Below are positions 34,270 to 45,938 of a DNA stretch of 64,000 nucleotides, one piece after another. Under the pieces are notes generated by a model. That model was not told the DNA's origin and made no database searches. It was given only the letters and a program-made list of their open reading frames with translations. The translations under genes were made by a program, and so were the position numbers. Positions within the stretch are counted from its first letter, which is position 1. Every line of letters starts with the position of its first letter. This stretch comes from Neoscytalidium dimidiatum (lineage: Eukaryota; Ascomycota; Dothideomycetes; Botryosphaeriales; Botryosphaeriaceae): contig CM074698.1 in NCBI GenBank assembly GCA_037367355.1, positions 3,286,001-3,350,000 on the forward strand. The letters run 5' to 3'.

Positions 34270-35944
34270 ATGATTATGTCGGTCATAACGGAGCGATTTG
34301 CAGAACCGGATGCCCTCTACGAGCCAGGGTATCACGCCCTATGCAGAGATGTCCTTCACGTTTCAGTGCGTCCTTTTGCATGGTAGATGGTGGGTAGGCA
34401 ATCCCTTGGATGCGCGCGGGTTTTCTGGTCACTTCATAATACGGCTCTTGCAGATTAGCCTCTGCAAGATGAGAATCGGAACGTCAGATTGCCATCGAGG
34501 ATCCATGGTGAACACGGTTTACGGCGATCATGGTGTGAGAGTTGTGGATCATTTTCCTTCCCCCTTTCCTGCAGACGCTTCTATCTTTTTTCGTTCTTGT
34601 GGGATTATGGATGTTGCGAGGGTCTCTTTTCTTTCTGGCTTTCTGTTAATGCGATATCAAACTTCGTACACCCACACTTAGCAGCAGCCCAGCCCTGTGC
34701 GGTCTCCTACAGTCCAAAAAGTGATGGTGTATGGTGCTAGAGTGTGATCTCCCCGGGGATGGGGATCTCTATGGGGACCGAGACAGGCTCTGCGGAGTCC
34801 ATACATTTCCAAATAAAACTCAACAAACGGCTGGTCGGCAAGCTCCATGACAAGTGTCCTGCCAGGAACGGTGTCTGCCGCCAGCTTTATTCCTCCGAGA
34901 CCAGGGGCAAGACGAGAGCATCGTCAAGCATTTCAAACCCAGGTTCATTATCGGGCCGCGGGCGACATTCTCTTTTGCTTTTCGGACTGGGCTGGCTCCG
35001 GACTATGAGAGCACCACGGAACGGCTCATATACCCTCAAGGCGTCAAAGGCATACTAGAGACATCTTATATAGATGCAAGACCACGCATATCGCACCCTA
35101 TTAGCCACCTCGAACTCTCCATATGTTGTAAGAGCTGCTAACTACTAGCTTTCGAGCAAGATAAAGTTGCGGTTGTCGACTCGGAGTAGTCTGGAACATG
35201 CTCGAATGTCTCTCATTCCTTTCACTACGAAATATTTGTTTCGCTTGCTTTCTAAGTTAAAAGATTATCTTCCTTTTGCTGGATATAGCTGTGGGCGCGA
35301 ACGCCCGAAACCGTCTGTTACCGGAGCTTTGCCGAAATCGTGTATTATCTTTGGTACGCGGCCGGATGTCAGCTGTCATGGTGGTCTGGGATGGATGAGG
35401 TGAAAAGGCCGAAACGAACATGCGGCAGCAGACATGAAGGAGCCGGGCCACACACACACGCACAGCGAGCACGCAGCTGATGCCTACGCGGCGGTGGCTG
35501 GCGCAGGCATTCCAGTGGCAGCACTACGCACACGCAAGAGGGGGCGTGAGTAGGCAATCGGATTGCTGCGCGGCCTTTTTTTTGTCTGTGCTGCGCCACG
35601 TCGTTCAGCCACAGCAGCAGCAGCAGCAGCAGCAGCAAGGCGGGCGGATGGCGGACGGCCTGGTGCTAGCGGAGCGAATGAATGGACCCTTGGGTTGCAT
35701 CATGGGCAGCGAGCTCAGAAGCACAGCCCTCCAGTGCTATATGACCTGAAGCCCGACGCGCGACTGCCCGCATCCCTGGCGCCCTGCTGTCCTAATCTCC
35801 TCCGAAGCCTTCGCTGGTCCCAGGAAAATAATCCACCGCCGACGCTCCTTCTACCTTTCAGTCCGCCCCAAGGACCGCCCGCCTGCCGCCCGCTTTGGCT
35901 AAAGCCCGCTGCTTGGCTAACTCCTCCACCTACCCTCGGCTACC
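34270..35944. other. Intergenic, 1.67 kb, between YPT1 and the WW-domain gene
   Basis: No supported gene. The left half is AT-richer; the right half is GC-rich and contains a (CAG)8 tract at 35612-35635 and a pyrimidine-rich leader before 35945. Open frames through the CAG tract (35480-35749, 35563-35994) are low complexity. Confidence 0.55.
35612..35635 (+). repeat. (CAG)8 microsatellite
   Basis: Eight perfect CAG units about 310 bp upstream of the WW-domain gene start. It is outside the predicted coding sequence. Confidence 0.85.
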
Positions 35945-37488
35945 ATGGCGGGTACGCCGGCAGCACCGCTGTCGCCAGACGCTGGTCCGACTGATCCTCA
36001 CCTTCCAAAACTGCCGTCTGGCTGGATAGCGCAGTGGGACAGCAGGTGTGTTACCCCGCGCCCGCCTTCAGAGCGTCTGCCGGCCCCCCGTCTCTAGTCG
36101 CCCGCCTGACCCGCCAATCTGCCTGCCTTTGTCTCGACTGTCCGCGCCTTTGTAGCTGACTCCGCTCTCCAAACAGCTCTCGCAAGTACTATTACGTCCA
36201 GATCAGCACAGGTGTGTCCCAGTGGGAATTACCGACCAGTGAAGCCCCTGCTGGCCCGTCGCGACGACCCGAGCAGATACCCGCAAGCGCATTGGAAAAC
36301 GCAGGCATGGCCGATCCTGCCCAAGGAACGGGTGGCAAGCCGGAGGAATACAGCGGTGACAGAGGCCTTGGTGTAAGCGCCTGTTCAGTAGCGGTACCAT
36401 GAGGTGATGCGCGGCGAGACTAACGGGCGTCAACTCAGAGCACGGCTTTCAACCTTCTGGCATCGCAGCACGGCGGTGGGAAGCAGTCGTCAGGTCTGGG
36501 TGGCCTAGCAACGTCCCTCCTTAACTCTGCCACTCATGGAAGCAACTCGCACGGCAGCGCATCCCATAGCAGCAGCAGCGGGCACAACAGTGGCACAGCT
36601 GGCCTCGTAGGGTCGCTCGCCAGTGGCCTATTGGGGAGCAGCAAACCTCATGGTCAGCAGCAGGGAGGACACAGTAGCTCTTCTGGCTCCCATCAGAGCA
36701 GCGGACTAGGTGGGATGCTTGGAGGCATACTTGGCGGCAGCCATGGTTCGGTATGATGGGGACAACACCCCATGACTGCTATACGCGCTAATAAAACACA
36801 GCACGCTCAGCAAAGTAATAACTATGGCTACTCATCTGGCGCGCCATCCTCAGGCGGATATTCCGGGACTGCCCCGCCCACTCAGTACAACCCTTCAGGC
36901 TCCGCCTCCCATACGCCGAGCAATGGGGCGGCGTATCCGGGCCAGCCCGGTTACAACAACCAATACTCCAGCCCTAATTCACAAGCCGCCCACAACCAAT
37001 ACGCCCCTCCTCCACACACTGCCTCGTACAGCCACCAACCGCAGCATGCGCCCTCATTTGGTCCGCAAAGCACGCCTTCTTGGGGGCTACAAAGCACCCC
37101 ATCGTTCCCACCACCACCTACTCAGCCGCAACAACACCATCAAGGCGGCTACGTTGCTGCACAACACGACCAGCCACAAAATCATAGTGGATACTTCACT
37201 CAAGGGCCTCCACAAGGTGCGTATGGGCAGCAGGGCGGGTACAGCGGCGGCAATCAATACCCGCCGCCCCCGCCCGGAGCTCCGCCTTCGGGAAGCTATA
37301 ATACTGCAACTTATGGGCAACCTTCGCCGCACGGAGGATATAGCCAACAACCAGTGCATCACCAGCAAGGCTATGGTCAAGGATACGGCAGTCAACCGCC
37401 GAATGGACAACATGGTGCGTATGGACACGCTCAGCATCAGACTGGATACCATGGCACGAGCGGAGCACCACCTCAGCCCGGTTGGTAA
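35945..37488 (+). CDS. WW-domain protein with long Gly/Gln/Tyr/Pro-rich tail
   Basis: Exons at 35945-36045, 36177-36372, 36439-36750 and 36802-37488 give 431 residues. A single WW domain spans about residues 22-55 (LPSGWIAQWDSSSRKYYYV then STGVSQWELP) with both signature Trp and the central Tyr triplet; intron 1 splits it. The segment after it is Ser/Gly/His-rich with a repeated hydrophobic GGLATSLLNS / GLVGSLASGLLG / GGMLGGILGG pattern. The C-terminal 230 residues are dominated by Gln, Gly, Tyr, Pro, Ser and His, with GGYS and YGQ-like repeats. WW domains bind proline motifs, often in RNA processing or ubiquitin pathways. The prion-like tail would suit a condensate-forming adaptor, but no specific partner can be named. 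No enzymatic domain is visible. Confidence 0.88.
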
Positions 37489-38025
37489 TTCTTTTTTTTC
37501 TATTTTCCTGTTTGATTTGAGCGTGTAGGATGTCATTGTCTTTACTCTTTTTTTTTTTTTATTATTTTGCATAGGAGGCGGGTGTATTCATGGCATTTGT
37601 GCGGTGAAGGAAAGTTGTAAAAGCAATATGGCATCAGGCGGTAGTGTGGATATTTGCTTGCTTGGATACCTTTTGTGGATGCCAAAATGGTCGAGGATGC
37701 GGAACATATGTGGGCAGCAATCAGTTCGTTCCTGACCCGTAAAGCTGACGAAAGTTGTGCGCACCGATCTTGAGATACCCACATTCATATGTATGTACCC
37801 GTGTGGCACAGAAAGTACATTTCTAGAGCCATTTCCGTACAACGTTGCTCCAGCTGTGATTCATATTCACATGCTGTTCCTCAACTGTGCTGAAAGTCTC
37901 GAGTGACGTTTTGGCTTCTCCCGTGATCACGCCCAGACGCGTTTCTTGTCCCATCACGCCTGGCGAGTCCCGCCAAACTTCCGAGCAGAAGCACTAAATC
38001 TCTCCGCAACACCTCCCCGGAAAAC
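37489..38025. other. Spacer between the WW-domain and WD40 genes
   Basis: About 540 bp with T-rich 3' flank (including a T tract near 37549) and the WD40 upstream region. No gene is seen. Confidence 0.55.
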
Positions 38026-39462
38026 ATGTCGCGCTCCACAGACCCAGGTCATTTCTTCCAGACAAGGTATGCATAATACCGCACACAACATAACCCCATT
38101 CATATTCTCAGAGATAACCAATATTAAATCAACGTATATAGTTCCGCGCTTTCGGAGTCGGCGCGCAAAGCAGAAAAATCCAAGAACAAGCTCGGTGACC
38201 CCATAAAACTCTCCTCTAAGCTGCTAGCGGTGACCGCGGATCCGAAAGATGATGGCAGCATCTACGTGGCTGAGGCCGCTGGGAACGTGAAGAGGATCGC
38301 ACTTGAAGTCTGTACGATCTGATTTCCCCTGTATACCCCCTCCACGACCTTTCGGACCTCCTGCGACGCTCGAGCTGGTTTTGTTCAGAAAAGAGCATCT
38401 CAATTGAAAGCATACTGATCTTACGCTGCGTTTTTTTTGCCCGGCCAGACCTCTGAAACAACCCACACCTTCTCCGGCCCCGCCGCGCCCCTCACCTCGC
38501 TCGCCGTCTCCGCGAAATCCTCCCTCCTCTTCGCCGGCTGCTGGGACAAGGCCGTCTGGGCCTGGCCGCTCCCCGACTCCCCGTCCCCCGGCCCCATCCG
38601 CGGCGCCCCGCGCTTCGCCCACGGCCACACCGACTTCGTCAAGGCCCTCCTCGCCTTCTCGCTCGGCGGCCGCGACCTGCTCGTCTCCGGCGGCGCCGAC
38701 GCCTGCATAGTCGTGTGGGACGTCGAGACGTCGACGCAGCTCTACAAGCTCAAGGGCCACGCCCGCGGCGTGCTGGCGCTCGCGCTCGACCCGGCCAGCC
38801 ACACGACGCGCCTGGCGCGGCAGGCGCCCGCCGTCACGCTGCTGTCGGCCGGCAGCGACCGCGAGATCCGCGCCTGGCGCATCACGGTGGAGAAGGGGTG
38901 GCCGGTACCGGTGGGCAGCGGTGGAGGCGAGGAAGAGGGGGAGGTGGAAGGGGCAGCGGTGGCGCCGCTGATCGCCCACGATACCAGCGTGGACGCCCTC
39001 TTCTTCGACGCGTCCGACGACCTGTGGACCGCGTCGGCGGACCGCAGCGCGAAGTGTCTTTCGCGCGGGCGGGGTTTCCAGCCGGATACGAAGCTCGTGC
39101 ATCCGGATTTCGTGAGGGACGTCGTTGTCGATGAAGCCGGTGGCTGGGTCGTGACAGCGTGCCGGGACGAGGGGGTAAGGGTTTGGGATAAAGGAAGCGG
39201 GGAACTGGTGCATACGTTTGAGGGCCATTTCGAGGAGGTGACGGGCTTGTGTCTGCTGTCTGGGCAACAACTGGTCAGTGTGAGTATTGATGCGACGGTT
39301 AGGCGGTGGAGTCTGAAGGGTGCGGATGTAAAAAGGGCAAGGGAGGAGGCGGAGAAGTTGAAGAAAGGCGTGGTGGATGAGGCGGGAGAGGCCAAGAAGG
39401 AGGGCCTGTTGACGGAAGAAGAGGAGAGGGAGTTGGCGGAGCTGATGGACGAGGACGATTGA
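38026..39462 (+). CDS. WD40-repeat protein
   Basis: Exons at 38026-38066, 38142-38307 and 38449-39462 give 406 residues. Several WD repeats are readable: FSGPAAPLTSLAVSAKSSLL..WDKAVWAW, FAHGHTDFVKALLAFS..ADACIVVWDV, LKGHARGVLALALDP..SDREIRAWRI, then a divergent one with IAHDTSVDALFFDASDD, and two more ending CRDEGVRVWDK and IDATVRRWSL. A seven-bladed propeller completed by the N-terminal strand is likely. The C-terminus is a charged helix (REEAEKLKKG to LAELMDEDD). It has no signal peptide or membrane segment, so it is probably a nuclear or cytosolic scaffold. I could not assign an orthologue. Exon 3 is very GC-rich and creates a spurious antisense frame spanning the gene. Confidence 0.88.
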
Positions 39463-39990
39463 GAAAATGATTGATAACCTCGAGGTTTGTGGGTGGACCA
39501 TCTCGCTAGAAGCCATGACATTTATCATCTAATACATCTATAGCTCCATCTAGAGCGGAATCGAGATACCATCCTTCAGATAAACAAGCAAGATGCATAA
39601 AACTACATGCAAATGCAACGGTCTAAGAGTATACTCAACACCATACATCCCATGATCCCATATTTGTTGACCGTGCCTATTCTTGGCCGCGGAGAGCCGC
39701 ATATATCGATATTCCATTCTGTACCAGATTCCATACCACTGACCCAGCACGCCCTATGATGAGACAGCCCTCCATGGATATCTTAGATAAGAGAAGCCTG
39801 TAGCCAGCACGCCGAAGCAAACCTGACTCAAAATACCGAAAAACAAAAAGAAAACAAAAGGACATCACTAAGGCCCTGTGAATCGTCGCAGAAGTACAAA
39901 ACCGGTATAACTTGCACATGGTGTATGAAAAGCTACCTTTTGCCAGCCATGGAGGTACCAGCAGCGTACAGTAAACATCGAGCACCTAAT
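39463..39990. other. Convergent spacer between WD40 and F-box genes
   Basis: About 530 bp of AT-richer 3' flanking sequence shared by the two convergent genes. Confidence 0.6.
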
Positions 39991-42560
39991 CTACCAAGCG
40001 TACTCGTAATCCGCCACGAAATTGTCTTCCCCATTCCAATCTTCATCGCCGCTGACCTCTGAGTCAAGGAAGTCATTCTCGTTGAAATGTTCTTCGCGGG
40101 GGCGCAAGTTGTCGATGGTGATGTAGACGACGTCGCACATTCCCTGTATGGACTTCTCATGGATGCGCTTCCAGTCCTTGGAATTATCGTCTTCATCATC
40201 CTCGCTGTCTTCTGGGGAGTGCTCTTCTGCGCTTGACTGCTCGTTTGATGAAGTCGATGACGAAGATGAGGTATCAGCGGCAGAAGTATACTGTGCCACT
40301 CTGCGCGGACGAAGCCGGCGAGACGGGCCAGAGTCCTCATCAGGATGGTCGTCCGCGCTATGGATGTCATCTATGGCAGGCAACAATGTCTTACTTCTCG
40401 GACGTGGCGTCACGGCAACATGCTCCAGCTTTCCAACGCCGCTTTTCGGTGGGGAGTCTTCCGGGGTGATAGGCAGAAGTTTCTCTTTCCACATGCGCCA
40501 TCGCTTATTCGACATGAGATGCTGATTAGGCGGCACGGACTTGCGCAGGAAAACACGCTGCAGCCTGCCGATCCATTTGTCTCGGAAGGATGCGCGGTCA
40601 CGCCAGCCGATGTTGAGAATAGCTTTGAGAACGAGTCGGCGAAGTCCAGGGAGCTCTTCGGCGGAATCAAGTAGTGAAGAGAAGAAATTCTCAGCAGCAG
40701 TTGAGGTCCATTGCCTTAGTTGGTTCATCTCAATGGATCGCAACGATGATGGCCAGCTAGGAATCTCATCATCCTTCAACAAGTCAAAGTACTTCGGCTC
40801 GGAGTCTCGAAACGAGCCATGAGAGTCGTAGTAGTTCAAATCCATTTTCAGGACTTGAAGCTTTGGGCAAGCCCTCTTGAGGTCTGGTAGAAAAGAGATG
40901 TCGAGAGCCTGATTGTGGTTGAGGATCAACGTCTCCAACTGGCCACCATGAGATACCAGGAAGTCGCGGAGAATATCTGATGTAACAAAGTGGCAGTTAA
41001 CGATCGAAAGATGCTCTAAGTTCTCTCGGAGGAGCGGTAGGAACTCCTCATCTAGGACTTGGCAAGATTCAAAGCTGAGACTCTTGAGACCCGGCAGTAG
41101 AGACAGGTTATCGGCTAAGACCTGTTTGCTCGAGCGACCGTTTTCATCATTTTTTTCGTCGTTGGTCACCACAGCGAAAGATTCTGGGCCGAAGTTGAGC
41201 AACGATAGATGTTCTAGTCGCTGAAACGCGCCCAGCTGATGGATGCTGCCCATCCACAAAAGGTTCTGCTCCCTCGAGCGGAAGTGCGCATTCCAATTCC
41301 ATGATTTCAAGCGGATGTTGTTCTGTTCGAGTGCTGCAAACAGGGCCTGGCTATAGTGCCAACGACCGGATCGGCTCAAGGGGCGGAAAGGTGGCCGATC
41401 CTGTGGGTGCACAATGGACAGTTCGTTCAACTGCGGTGTGAATGGGATCAAGTCACCAATTTCAAATTGGCCCTTCCCAGTCCAAGAATACGCGAGCGTT
41501 TTGGTGACATCGAACTCCAGACGGCGTATCTTAACATTGTAGTTGATGAGTCGATTGTCTGTGTTCGATAGAGTTTCCAAAAACCTGTGAGGTTTATCAA
41601 TCATCAGCAAAGGGGGTGATCGATATAGGGCAGTCAGCGCTGGCTCTGTAAAGCTCTTGCAAACTCGCGCAGTGTTCACAAGCCATGCAATGTGGGGAGT
41701 CGGATTGAAGTCTTCATCATGCAACGGATCACTGGCGAAGATGAAGATTTGCAACAGAACCTCGTAAGGCAAGGTCGACCAAGGTGGAATAATTCCATCG
41801 CTCTCGAGAATAGTGGTCCTCTTCATTGAGCCCGCTTTGCGGTCGCTCCCTATGGGAACAGTAATGTCAGCGAGTAAAGCGAAGGACGGAGCAACGACCT
41901 ACGCTTAGCTCCCTGGGACCGCCCACGTCCTTTTGCTGTTCTCGCTGCTGATGATCTGGTCACCCTCTTTGGCCCGTGACGACGTCTGGGCTTGCGGACC
42001 CGATGGGTCGCAAGCCCTGGTATATCTCCAGTATCCTCCCCACTGTTGGTCTCTGTATATTGAGGCGCGGATTCGCGACGAAGATGCGCCAGGCTCTGCG
42101 ACCTCTGAGCGCGCAGCCTTCCAGTTCGCCTTGGCCTCGAAGGTCCAGCTCCTTCTGTCCTTGAATCCTCGTTGTCATCCATGTCGTCGTCCGACTCGTC
42201 AGCGCTAGGCAGGTGGTATGACTTCGAGGGTAGACGGCGCAACTTGGTCGGGACCTCGGGGCTGGCCGAGAGTAGACCATGGCTACGGCTACGCTGCGGT
42301 ACTGAAGTGGAGGCATTACGCTCAGAAGGACGGGCGTCCCTGAATGCGCGTCTGCCGCGAGCGTGACTTAAATGCGATTGAGACTGTGATTGTTGAGTAC
42401 GATTGCTTTGGCGCCTACGCTTACGCGCGCTGCCGGTGATCTCTTCCGAGTCTTCGCTTATCAGATCATCCACGTCCTCTGAGGTGCTGGGTTCGCGGTA
42501 GGAAATGCGGCTTCTTTTACGTCCGGCGCGGGCGGCCGTGGCACGGGTTGCGGCAGCCAT
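39991..42560 (-). CDS. F-box protein with leucine-rich-repeat-like region
   Basis: Exon 1 (42560-41903) and exon 2 (41849-39991) are joined by a 53-nt intron with a GCTGAC branch site, giving 838 residues. The first 220 residues are basic and Ser/Arg-rich with acidic patches (SEDVDDLISEDSEEI) and nuclear-localisation-like stretches. An F-box follows at about 240-300 (LPYEVLLQIFIFASDP, then ARVCKSFTEPALTALYRSP). The next 300 residues show irregular leucine-rich repeats (LEHLSLLNF, LKSLSFESC, LEHLSIVNC, LETLILNHN, LQVLKMDLN). The C-terminus is acidic (SPEDSEDDEDDNSKD). F-box/LRR proteins are substrate receptors of SCF ubiquitin ligases; the substrate is unknown. Exon 1 begins at the first ATG after a clearly non-coding leader. 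It is divergent from SUZ12 with about 1 kb between. Confidence 0.88.
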
Positions 42561-43575
42561 TGGTATTCGGGCGCAAAGCTCGGCGAGCACGGAGGGGGAA
42601 GCTAGACAGTTGCTTGAGCCTCGAGCTCGCAGGCTGTCCACAAGGTGCAGTATGCGGCAGCGCTCGAGTAAATGGATTTGGCGCAGGCGTAGGAAAAAGT
42701 GCGACACAGCGCTGCAGGGAGGTGCAGAGAGAGGAGGCAATGACGACTGACGGGTGGACTCGTCGCCTATCGATTGGCGATTGGAACCCCGGCCCGCGAC
42801 TGCTCCGTGCGCGTGCGCGTGCAGCTGATGCCTCAGGCAGGCATGCTGCTTGCAGGTGCGTGAATGGATGGCGCAGGCGTGGCTAGCATCGGAAAGCTTG
42901 CTTCTCTTGGTGCAGTGAGACCAACACAATTGATGCGCATGCTCACGCACACTTTACCATAGTGCGCACATCCATTTGTTGCTGTGCACACACCGCATCT
43001 GCGCGTCAATTGCCGTGTGCTTGTGCTGCATCGCGTTGCGGGCATGCTCGACTACCGCCCTGCATCGAACAACCGAACACCCTCGTGCCCACAGAGATCA
43101 GCCTGACTTTGAGCCGCCAGCCGACGTTGCTCTCATCTCGTGGCGTCGCACCGACCCTCTCCTCCGCTTCGTACGCGTGGTGCCGCTGTCGCGACCTCCC
43201 GGACCTCAGCTACGAGAACTCTGCGCGCACCTACCACTCCCGAACTCGACGCGGAACGCGCCCTCTTGCATCCGCGCCCACCCGTGGCATGCTCCTCGCC
43301 CTGGGTCGCGCAGCAGTCTACTCCGCCCTTCGCCCACCGCGGGCCTCACCTCGCGTCTCAGCGCCGCCGGCTGGGCACGCTCTGCCCGTCTAAGGAGTCT
43401 CACATCTGCTGTTTCTCCCCTCCCCGTCCCACTCGCCGCCTTTCCTTAATCATCAGTCACGCGTCATGCGCTTCATCACGTCCCCAGCATTGCAATTCTC
43501 ATCGCTCTCTTTTGCTTTGAACTTTGTCGAGACTGTTACCGCCACCACCGCCGACGAAGACACCAAACCGGGAGC
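42561..43575. other. Divergent promoter region between the F-box gene and SUZ12
   Basis: About 1 kb, GC-rich, with a pyrimidine-rich leader before SUZ12. Open frames on the plus strand (42962-43520) are Arg/Pro/Ser-rich and unsupported, although a short non-coding first exon of SUZ12 could lie here. Confidence 0.5.
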
Positions 43576-45938
43576 ATGGTGAGTTCGACCGAGTTCAAAA
43601 AGTACGGAGGGAACGCGGCTCTGTACTTGACCATCGACAAGTGCCGTCAGCGGACCTTCTTGCGAAGAAATATCACTCAAGCGCTTGAACACCACGCTGA
43701 AGCCCTGGCTGCCGCCCAACTAGGCACCAACAACGGCATGCGGGACCATGTACCGAACAAAGACTGGGACTTTCCCGATCAAGACACCTTGAAGGTCTTA
43801 TCCGCAAAGAACAAGGAAATGCTGAAGATTGATGTCAAACACATCTTCCCGGTCAGGCGCAGAGAAACCAGTGGCAGCTTTGATCTGTCGAAAAAGAAGA
43901 CACTTCTCTTTTCTTTCGAATGTAACATGGTCTTCAAGATTCAGGCCAAATTCGAGAAGGACCAGTTGAAAAGCGACAGAAGCGATCTGGACGACGTGAC
44001 CTATGACTCTCGCAAGGCGACTCTGCAGGCATACAAAAACGAGTATGGCGAAAAAGCGTTCTCTGTCAAGATGGAGGAACCCTTTTTTATCAAATTGGAC
44101 CAATTGAAACGGCAAATCCCCCAGGACAAAGATAAAGGGTATATGACGCTTGTCGCCAAAGCATACACCTTATACATCAACATACATTTCTCCGAGCCTG
44201 AAGACATGGAAATGGTTATTCCGCTTTTTGGGAACGAGCAGTATACCTTTTCTGGGCGCCGGGGCAGGCTCCATGCGAAAACGCGAAGATTGCCGATGTG
44301 CCCAGCCGAAATCCCAATGCGTTTCACCCTGGGCGGAAAGACTTACAATCTCCCGTTTGAAATGGAGCTCGACGCTGGTTGGGAGGTCAGCAAAGAAACA
44401 GCCATGCAAACATACAATCGAGCGTTACGTTGCGTCCGAGGAATGCAACTGCCTTCGCCAATATCAGAGCCATCGACTCCTACGAAAGTCACTCACCTTG
44501 CATATACGTTCAAGAACCAAGTACGACCCAAAGCCACAAGATTGGAGGGATGTTTGTGCTTGTTCTGTAATCGACGCAACTACCATTCCCTCGATAGATT
44601 GCATCACCATTTCAAGACCGAGCATGATATGTTTACGTTCAAGCTTGAAGTAGTGGAAAAGGACAGCCCCTCCTGCATTACTAGCGAGGTGAACATCGAG
44701 GTAGACATCTCTGACAAGTACAGCGATCCTCGCGCGAGCAATCATGTCGCTGACCCAAGAGAGGTCAGCTGGATCGCTCCATGGGAACCGTTTGACTTGA
44801 AGGCGTACTTGAAGGGTGACGAATCCTGGATAGCGACGGGACTAGGTCTCAAGACTAGAAAGCAGCACCAGCTTTCAAAGCCGGCGCCTCTGCCTCAAGG
44901 ATTGGTCGAACCAAAAAAGCCGTCGGAAGTCCAAGATATCCCTAGGGTTGCAAGGAAGAAATATCGCGTTCCAAGGGCTCCTGGTGGTCTTCGATTCTAT
45001 AGAACCGATTCGAAGAGACCACTAGAGGAAGGTGAATATCTCAGCGAAAGTGACGACGGCATTTCAGAGGACTGGCTCAAACTGCGGCGAAATCTGGCAA
45101 CCAAAGACGCAGAAACGACGATTCCTGCGAAAGCATTCATGATGAAATGGGATGACTACATGCAAGATGAACAGCTATCGGGAGACACGCACGCAGGAGA
45201 CGCTGTGATTCGTTTCGCTCGCAAGTACCGTTCTTGGCTTAAAACTCAAGAGGTCATGGGCAACGAGTTTCTCAGGAAGGCCGCCGAGCTACATAGCGAC
45301 AGTATCATCTGCGAAGAGGTTTTCGAAGCTTGCGCAAACCTCGTCGAGGGCGACGGCAGCATGATCGATGCGATTCCTGTGCCTGTGCAAAACGGAAGGC
45401 ACCGACCAACATCATCCTCTACGTCGGAGCTGAACGGAGCGCCTACCCAGCCCAAAAGCCCCAAGATGAAGCGCAAGTATGTGCCAGGGGGACCCGGTGG
45501 CGGCGGCCGATACATTGAGGTTGAAGATGATGGGAAAAGAAAGAAAAAGAAGCAGAAACCGGTGACGACTCACGAAGAATCGATTCACTCAAGCCAGAAG
45601 AGCGTTGATATACTGCCGGCAACTCAAGAATCAGACGGCGACGCTGTGATGACGGAAGACGTCAGTCAGGGAAGTTCAACAAAGCCACCTTTGCAGGAGG
45701 AATCTCCACAGCAGCCATCAATCGCTGTCCAGAGCGGTTGCACATGCGGAAAAGTCGTCGACGATGACATGGTGGCGATCTCGTGCGCCAATCTAGTGAG
45801 TTCTTCAGTGTTTTATGCCCCTTCTAGCAGAATAGTATTAACCTGACGAAGGACTGCGCACGAGGAGAATTCCACCTTTCGTGCGTTGGTGTTACTCGAA
45901 GAAGACCAGGTTGGCTTTGTCCTGACTGCGAGCCCTGA
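43576..45938 (+). CDS. SUZ12: SUZ12-type Polycomb (PRC2) subunit with VEFS box and C-terminal PHD finger
   Basis: Exon 1 (43576-45795) and exon 2 (45852-45938) give 768 residues. A C2H2 zinc finger lies at about 326-351 (CLCLFCNRRNYHSLDRLHHH), as in Su(z)12. A VEFS-box-like helical region at about 521-590 (MKWDDYMQDEQL, FARKYRSWLKTQ) binds the SET enzyme in PRC2. A Lys-rich stretch (KRKKKKQK) follows. The end is a complete C4HC3 PHD finger at about 721-766, made only when exon 2 is spliced on (GCTCGKVVDDDMVAISCAN, then GEFHLSCVG and PGWLCPDC). The ING-type aromatic before the His is not present (GEFH), so H3K4me3 reading is uncertain. PRC2 deposits H3K27 methylation on facultative heterochromatin. 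The ATG is immediately followed by a GTGAGT donor-like sequence; I treat it as coding because the frame runs on without a break. Confidence 0.87.

Noticed and set aside
38224..39528. 434-codon minus-strand frame covering the WD40 gene
   Set aside because: Lies opposite a gene with clear WD repeats; composition is a GC-bias shadow.
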